33,412 nucleotides of DNA. It comes from Cylindrotheca closterium (taxonomy: Eukaryota; Bacillariophyta; Bacillariophyceae; Bacillariales; Bacillariaceae). The position numbers were made by a program, and so were the translations under genes. Positions 28,816 through 33,412 of the stretch are shown here, piece after piece (position 1 is the first letter of the stretch; every line of letters begins with the position of its first letter). The stretch covers positions 1 to 33,412 of the forward strand of contig CAKOGP040001024.1 of the NCBI GenBank assembly GCA_933822405.4, read 5' to 3'. Below the pieces are notes generated by a model. The model searched no databases and was not told the DNA's origin. It worked only from the letters and a program-made list of their open reading frames with translations.

Positions 28816-30573
28816 ATGGACCGACAAAGATTACTCCTGTTGTCCCTATTGCTGTCAACAAGCAGTGCTTTTCTCTCGAAATCACGAACATCACCAAGGA
28901 ATATAGGATATCCCTTGTTTTTAAGCGACGATCTATCGTTTGCAGACTTGGGCCTAAGCCCGGAGGTTCTGAGCTGTGTTGCATCCCAATCGGACTGGAG
29001 GACACCCACCGAACCTCAAATATTAGCTATACCAAAACTTCTGGAAGTTGGAACCTCAAGTGAGCATGTTATTATGGTAGAAGCACCTACTGGATCTGGA
29101 AAAACAGCGACATACGCGCTCCCGCTTCTTGAGAGTTTCCAACGAGGATCACAAGATGGGCGGATTGCCGCGTTGATTCTGTGCCCCACACGTGAGCTAG
29201 CAGCTCAAATTGGATCAGTGATTAAAAATCTTGCAAATAATGTGGCGAGCAAGAAGCAGATGCGTAAAACTGTCATGGTTCTGCACGGTGGTATTCCCCT
29301 CCAGCCTCAAATCCAGAGCCTTGCAGACTGCGCTCGTAATGAAGAAACTATTGACTTTTTGGTGGCGACTCCTGGCAGATTAGTTGACGTTCTTACTTAT
29401 TATCAGAAAGGAGCTGGGGATTCAAGTGCGAGAGATGCGGCGTTCGAAAGGCGTGTACTAGATGCTCTTGACCAGCAAGGAAAACAAGATGTTACACTCT
29501 CGAAGGATCAGCTAGAAATGCTGGGTCTAAATGACTTTCAAGAAGATGATGGGCGGGCAGCTTTGGTAAACTTACTCAGTGACTTGAAACTATTGGTATT
29601 GGACGAGGCTGATAGGTTACTTTCGCGACAATTCGAGCCAGAATTCAGGGCGGTTCTTGATTTATTGCCGAAGAGCATTCCGATGTGGATGTTTTCAGCC
29701 ACTTTTCCAAAGTTTTTGGAGCCAAGGATGAACCACATTGTTTCGGAGATTGGGGCTAAGCATGTACTGAAAATTAAATGCTCTAACGTAGATCGATTGC
29801 CACATGAGCAGGAAGTGAGCTCGTCGTTGAAGCGAAAGTTGGAACGCAGCTCCACATCTGCCGAAACAGAAACAATGCAAAAGACTGGATCTGCATCCAC
29901 TATCTCGTTGCGTGCCATTCGATTGGATAAAAAGGATCGCACTCAAGCTTTGCTGAGTCTTCTTGAAGATCATCCTGAGTGGGATCGCGTGTTGGTGTTT
30001 GTTGCAACAAGGTATGCATCCGAGCACGTCAGTCGTAAACTACGTCGAGGGGGCTTGTTTTCCAGTGAGTTGCATGGGAAGCTAGATCAACAGGCAAGAG
30101 AGCGGCGACTAAACGACCTTAAAAAAGGCAAAATTCGAGTATTGCTGGCAACTGACGTAGCAAGTCGCGGTTTGGATGTATCAGGACTTCCTGTAATTTT
30201 CAACTATGACCTACCTCGTTCTACAGCTGACTTTGTTCACCGCGTCGGGCGGACTGGAAGGGCAGGAAAGACTGGGACCGCTGTTTCCTTCGTGACGGCC
30301 TCTAGCGAAGAGCACATGGAATTGATTGAAAAGCGGCATTTGAACCAACATATCGAGCGAGAAACTCTTCCAAGATTCCAGCCTGACGAAGAAAAATGGA
30401 TGGTCGAGGTTGAAGGATCTAGAACTGGTTTACCTGGAGTTCAACACAGCGAAAAGGGATTGGCACATGACCGAATGTTCGGAGGTATTAAAGGACGGCG
30501 AAAATCCAAGAAGGATAAACTGCGTGAAGCAGCTGCAACGAAGGAAAGCAAAGAAACGAAAAAAGGAACTTGA
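28816..30573 (+). CDS. DEAD-box ATP-dependent RNA helicase, probably plastid-targeted
   Basis: Single-exon gene of 585 residues. The ATG at 28816 is chosen over an in-frame ATG 25 codons upstream because it opens directly on a leader: MDRQRLLLLSLLLSTSSAF, a signal peptide followed by Ser-Ala-Phe and then KSRTSPR. This matches the bipartite ASAF-type presequence that sends proteins into diatom complex plastids. Helicase motifs in order: Q region (FADLGLSPEVL...TEPQ), I APTGSGKT (about 92), Ia PTRELAAQ, Ib TPGRLVD, II LDEADRLL (D263-D266), III SAT (about 294), IV VLVFVATR, V ATDVASRGLDV and VI HRVGRTGRAG (about 475). The basic tail (KGRRKSKKDKLREAAATKESKETKKG) suits RNA binding. Insertions after Ib and III lengthen the core. 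The likely role is plastid rRNA or ribosome processing. The family call is firm; the RNA target is unknown. Confidence 0.93.
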   Translation: MDRQRLLLLSLLLSTSSAFLSKSRTSPRNIGYPLFLSDDLSFADLGLSPEVLSCVASQSDWRTPTEPQILAIPKLLEVGTSSEHVIMVEAPTGSGKTATYALPLLESFQRGSQDGRIAALILCPTRELAAQIGSVIKNLANNVASKKQMRKTVMVLHGGIPLQPQIQSLADCARNEETIDFLVATPGRLVDVLTYYQKGAGDSSARDAAFERRVLDALDQQGKQDVTLSKDQLEMLGLNDFQEDDGRAALVNLLSDLKLLVLDEADRLLSRQFEPEFRAVLDLLPKSIPMWMFSATFPKFLEPRMNHIVSEIGAKHVLKIKCSNVDRLPHEQEVSSSLKRKLERSSTSAETETMQKTGSASTISLRAIRLDKKDRTQALLSLLEDHPEWDRVLVFVATRYASEHVSRKLRRGGLFSSELHGKLDQQARERRLNDLKKGKIRVLLATDVASRGLDVSGLPVIFNYDLPRSTADFVHRVGRTGRAGKTGTAVSFVTASSEEHMELIEKRHLNQHIERETLPRFQPDEEKWMVEVEGSRTGLPGVQHSEKGLAHDRMFGGIKGRRKSKKDKLREAAATKESKETKKGT

Positions 30574-31031
30574 GTTTAAAAAATTTCAAATTTGTCCAGA
30601 TAGATCTTTGTGGCGAAGGACAGAAATACCGGTAGTCTGAAGACGACATAAAAAGGGGTAATGATCTGTTTCATGTTGATGTCATTTGTTTGCTTTTTAT
30701 CATCACTTTGCGGACCCTCTTGCACCAGTATAGTACAATTTTAGTATCTACATGGCCATGTGGAGATGAAATATTACAACAGGTAAGTTGCGATACTTGA
30801 TCTGCAAGACGGGGTAACTTTTTGAAATAGGTGACATGCGGACAGGCGGTGTCACGGATTTCAGCGGGATCTTCTGTCGATTCCCGCTTGAACTCCTTGT
30901 CCAGCCGTTAAATTCTAGCGATGATATTTGCAACAATAGACCTCGCGAGCAAACACTCGCCAGTTTATCCGGCGCTGGCCAACGGAGGAATGATCGCAAG
31001 TCGAGTCCACATGTAGCCTTTGTTGCCACAC

Positions 31032-31148
31032 TAGCTTCCGATTCAGAAATAGAGATCCTGTTTCTGAACGGTTCAGAAATAGAACTCCCATTTCTGAACC
31101 ATTCAGAAACCAGCTTCCGATTCAGAAACCAGCTTCCGATTCAGAAAC
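31032..31148. repeat. Hairpin array 1 (alternating ttcagaaat / atttctgaa arms)
   Basis: Starts tagcttccgattcagaaat, then sense and complementary arms alternate four times with short spacers, including ttctgaacggttcagaa, a palindrome around one base. It ends with two extra direct copies of cttccgattcagaaac. About 90% similar by eye to 31517-31600. Confidence 0.9.
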
Positions 31149-31516
31149 ATCTACCCCAAGTCTTCCCCAAATATAACCTATCTCTAGTTCTTTGACCATG
31201 AGAATCGAAATTTCCGAAGAAGCCTTCTCTTCCAGTTCAGATCTGATTTCACTCACAATCCGAACAAAAAACTACGAACTGATGGCGGATAGCACTATGA
31301 ACTAACAAAATAGCAATAAAATAGTAATACTGATGCATGGGTTACTATGGTATTCGATAGATCAATATCGATACAGGAGCTGACTACCTAGCCACAGAAG
31401 CTCCTGTAGGGGCAAAGCTATTGTACAATATTCATCTTTCACTTCTGACTGTCGGCTCAACCACTCCCCCAATTTCATTCCCCCCCCTGTCCAAGAATGT
31501 ACGTGTTTTGCCTCAT

Positions 31517-31600
31517 TAGCTTCCGATTCAGAAATGGAAATTCTATTTCTGAACGGTTCAGAAATGGAATTTCCATTTCTGAACCGTTCAGAAATAGAAA
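31517..31600. repeat. Hairpin array 2
   Basis: Same start word as array 1 and the same five alternating arms. Here both inner palindromes are perfect (10-bp arms around a single G or C). It lies 485 bp from array 1 in direct orientation. Confidence 0.9.
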
Positions 31601-32819
31601 TACACATTCGTGGATTCCAGATTCCACATCCGTTTTGTTCACCAGGTGTCGAGGATGTAGTGCTCGCACAGCCACTTTGAATCGTGTGCAAATTTGTGTC
31701 GAGCTTTTCTCTTTCCATGCAGGTGACACGACCGTTATTTTTTATCGCAATTGTGTTAGGCATTATGAAACCCGCTTGAGAAGCGGCAACCCCCGTCTGT
31801 CCCCTGCCCCTATTTCGGAAAATTACCCCGTCTTGCTGGCGTCAGCCATTACTACCAGGTACTCCGCACGAGCGGCTCCAACAATTTACGTAGGCTTCAC
31901 GATTCTGTCCTACGTGGAATCTTTGCGGAATACTTTAAAAAATATTATTTAGCCACAAATGGACAATGATTTCGCCGAAATTACAGTTTTTAATGTACAA
32001 ATCTCGCAGTCTACCCTGTGGTTTTTTGAACGTGTGTTTGGCAGGAAGCCTCGTAGAATAGACAGCGCATTTGAAATTTGTCCCAACAGTAAACCTCACA
32101 ACTAATCAGTTAAAAGTTTCACTATAGATGCTTTGCTTGCATTCTGGCTGGTGCAGTTATCAATATTTTATGGTTGGGGAAGTCTTTGCTGGCTAATGAA
32201 ATACTGGGTAAAAAATGAAAAATCAAGATTTCCAATAGTCGCTGAAAATTGATCAAGAAACAATCAACCTGTAAACCCACATATAGAAGCTTCATGAGTT
32301 TCATCATGTCATGGTACACTTGCATGACCCCCCACTGGCCGATCCATGATACATAGCCGGCAGCTAGATGATGCAAAAGTCGTATATGTGACAACAGCGT
32401 CCTCTTCCTTTTTTGTACTGTAACCATATGAAAATATAGTTATTTCTCTCCCTTGTCATCATGGATATCGTTTTCGCTATTATTCTTGTTGCAATTTTGC
32501 AGCATCATTGGCTACAAAGGGTTGGAATGCAGCAAACATTGATGATGATTTTGTGCAGGCAAGACGGTAGGACGAACTGGCAAGAGAATGACGCCAGGTC
32601 CGCATAGTCAACTGCACGTGAGCGCGTCGCAGCGATGGAAGAGGTGCGTGGCGGTAAGTGCGGAGTCAGACGACAGCTAGGACCCAATCTTGGAGTGAGT
32701 GTGTTTCACGATCGACACGAGGCATTCTTTTGCAAGAGCTCGATACGACGATGATGACAGGGAATCCAAACCCCATGTCAGAGTCTTTTGAGTTTTGAGT
32801 TTCTTGTTTTCACACCAAA

Positions 32820-33188
32820 TTGTTGTATTTAGCACAACGTGATCGTCCCCTTTTCATATGATCCAAGTCGTGGTTATCACCAACGCAAAAATTGTTGTAT
32901 TTAGCACAACGTGATCGTCTTTTCCATACGATCCAAGTCGTGGTTATCACCAACGCAAAATCGTTGTATTTAGCACAACATGGTCGTCCTTTTACGATCC
33001 AAAGTCGTGGTTATCACCAACGCAAAAATCGTTGTATTTAGCACAACGTGATCGTCTTTTTCATACGATCCAAGTCGTGGTTATCACCAACGCAAAAATC
33101 GTTGTATTTAGCACAACGTGATGGTATTTTTACGATCCAAAGTCGTGGTTATCACCAACGCAAAAATCGTTATATTTAGCACAGCGTT
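32820..33188. repeat. Minisatellite, five full units and a partial, period about 68-72 bp
   Basis: The word gttgtatttagcacaac (last copy diverged) starts at 32822, 32894, 32963, 33031, 33101 and 33169. Each unit also has cgatccaagtcgtggttatc and caccaacgcaaaa. Units vary mainly in the T-rich stretch before the cgatcc word. gttgt...acaac forms a 5-bp stem with a 7-nt loop in every unit except the last. Confidence 0.95.
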
Positions 33189-33412
33189 GCAAGCTTGACT
33201 CTTGTATTACTGGACAACGAGTTTTCTTTTCTCTGGATACTGTTAGCTCTTTCTATTTTACGCAACTATCCCTATCAGTGCCGCTTGCACACCGTAACAG
33301 CGTATGCAGCCTCTGTTTGTTCTTTCTTTTCATACAAGCATTACATTTTGCTGTTTTTGTTGGTGAAATGGGATCTTAACAAATAAAAGAACAGTCGAAC
33401 ATGTCGGACAGT

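Larger units (their letters stand above)
30804..31836. mobile_element. Possible degenerate MITE-like element, about 1.03 kb
   Basis: gcaagacggggtaa at 30804-30817 is exactly complementary to 31823-31836. Diverged similarity continues inward for about 50 bp on both sides (aaatagg followed by a ggacag.cgg word). No clear target-site duplication is seen. The interior has no coding capacity, only the hairpin arrays. Confidence 0.5.
30574..33412. other. Non-coding 3' region with inverted-repeat element, hairpin arrays and minisatellite
   Basis: No convincing gene in 2.8 kb. It holds an inverted-repeat-bounded segment (30804-31836) that contains two related hairpin arrays, an A/T-rich interval (31940-32800) with nothing I can name, and a minisatellite (32820-33188). 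Confidence 0.55.

Noticed and set aside
32820..33188. CRISPR-like array
   Set aside because: The whole 70-bp unit repeats, with no unique spacers, and the genome is eukaryotic; it is a minisatellite.

Overview
The window looks like nuclear DNA from a photosynthetic stramenopile, most probably a pennate diatom. The support is eukaryotic gene structure with short GT-AG introns (57-109 bp), a DEAD-box helicase whose leader ends in a diatom-type plastid motif (SSAF), a fungal/algal-type translation elongation factor 3, a secreted PT-rich/LRR protein of the kind common in diatoms, a tail-anchored haem oxygenase, and a tyrosine-recombinase retroelement of the type found in diatoms. No species is claimed.

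Layout. 1-5.9 kb is an accessory, probably mobile region. It holds a 1442-codon ORF with three 84-residue repeats, an acidic middle and a C-terminal half that resembles a DDE-type transposase, plus one or two small unknown ORFs, all inside a possible degenerate inverted repeat. 5.9-7.4 kb is non-coding and repeat-bearing. 7.4-11.2 kb holds two convergent genes: the cysteine desulfurase NFS1 (+, 3 exons) and a PQQ/beta-propeller type I membrane protein (-, 3 exons). 11.5-14.1 kb is a 5'-truncated DIRS-like retroelement on the minus strand (RT-connection/RNase H followed by tyrosine recombinase) that ends in a B1-A2-B2 direct-repeat arrangement. 14.1-16.5 kb is non-coding and contains a MITE-like 871-bp segment with 27-bp exact terminal inverted repeats and a TAA duplication.

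16.7-19.9 kb is EF-3 (-, 2 exons). 19.9-21.5 kb is non-coding. 21.6-24.5 kb is a divergent pair: a PRA1-family membrane protein (-, 2 exons) and an M18 aspartyl aminopeptidase with a signal-like leader (+, 6 exons). 24.85-26.87 kb is the secreted PT-rich LRR protein (2 exons). 27.2-30.6 kb is a second divergent pair: a haem oxygenase with five Cys-Pro motifs and a C-terminal anchor, interrupted by an apparent 1-nt frameshift, and a plastid-type DEAD-box RNA helicase. 30.6-33.4 kb is non-coding but structured: a roughly 1-kb inverted-repeat-bounded segment with two arrays of alternating hairpin arms, then a minisatellite with a period of about 70 bp.

The host genes are mostly housekeeping (Fe-S assembly, translation, membrane traffic, proteolysis, haem breakdown, organellar RNA processing) and do not form one pathway. 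The unusual content lies in the mobile and repeat blocks and in the haem oxygenase. All splice models were made by eye from GT-AG sites, reading frame and family alignment from memory; none was tested against transcripts.
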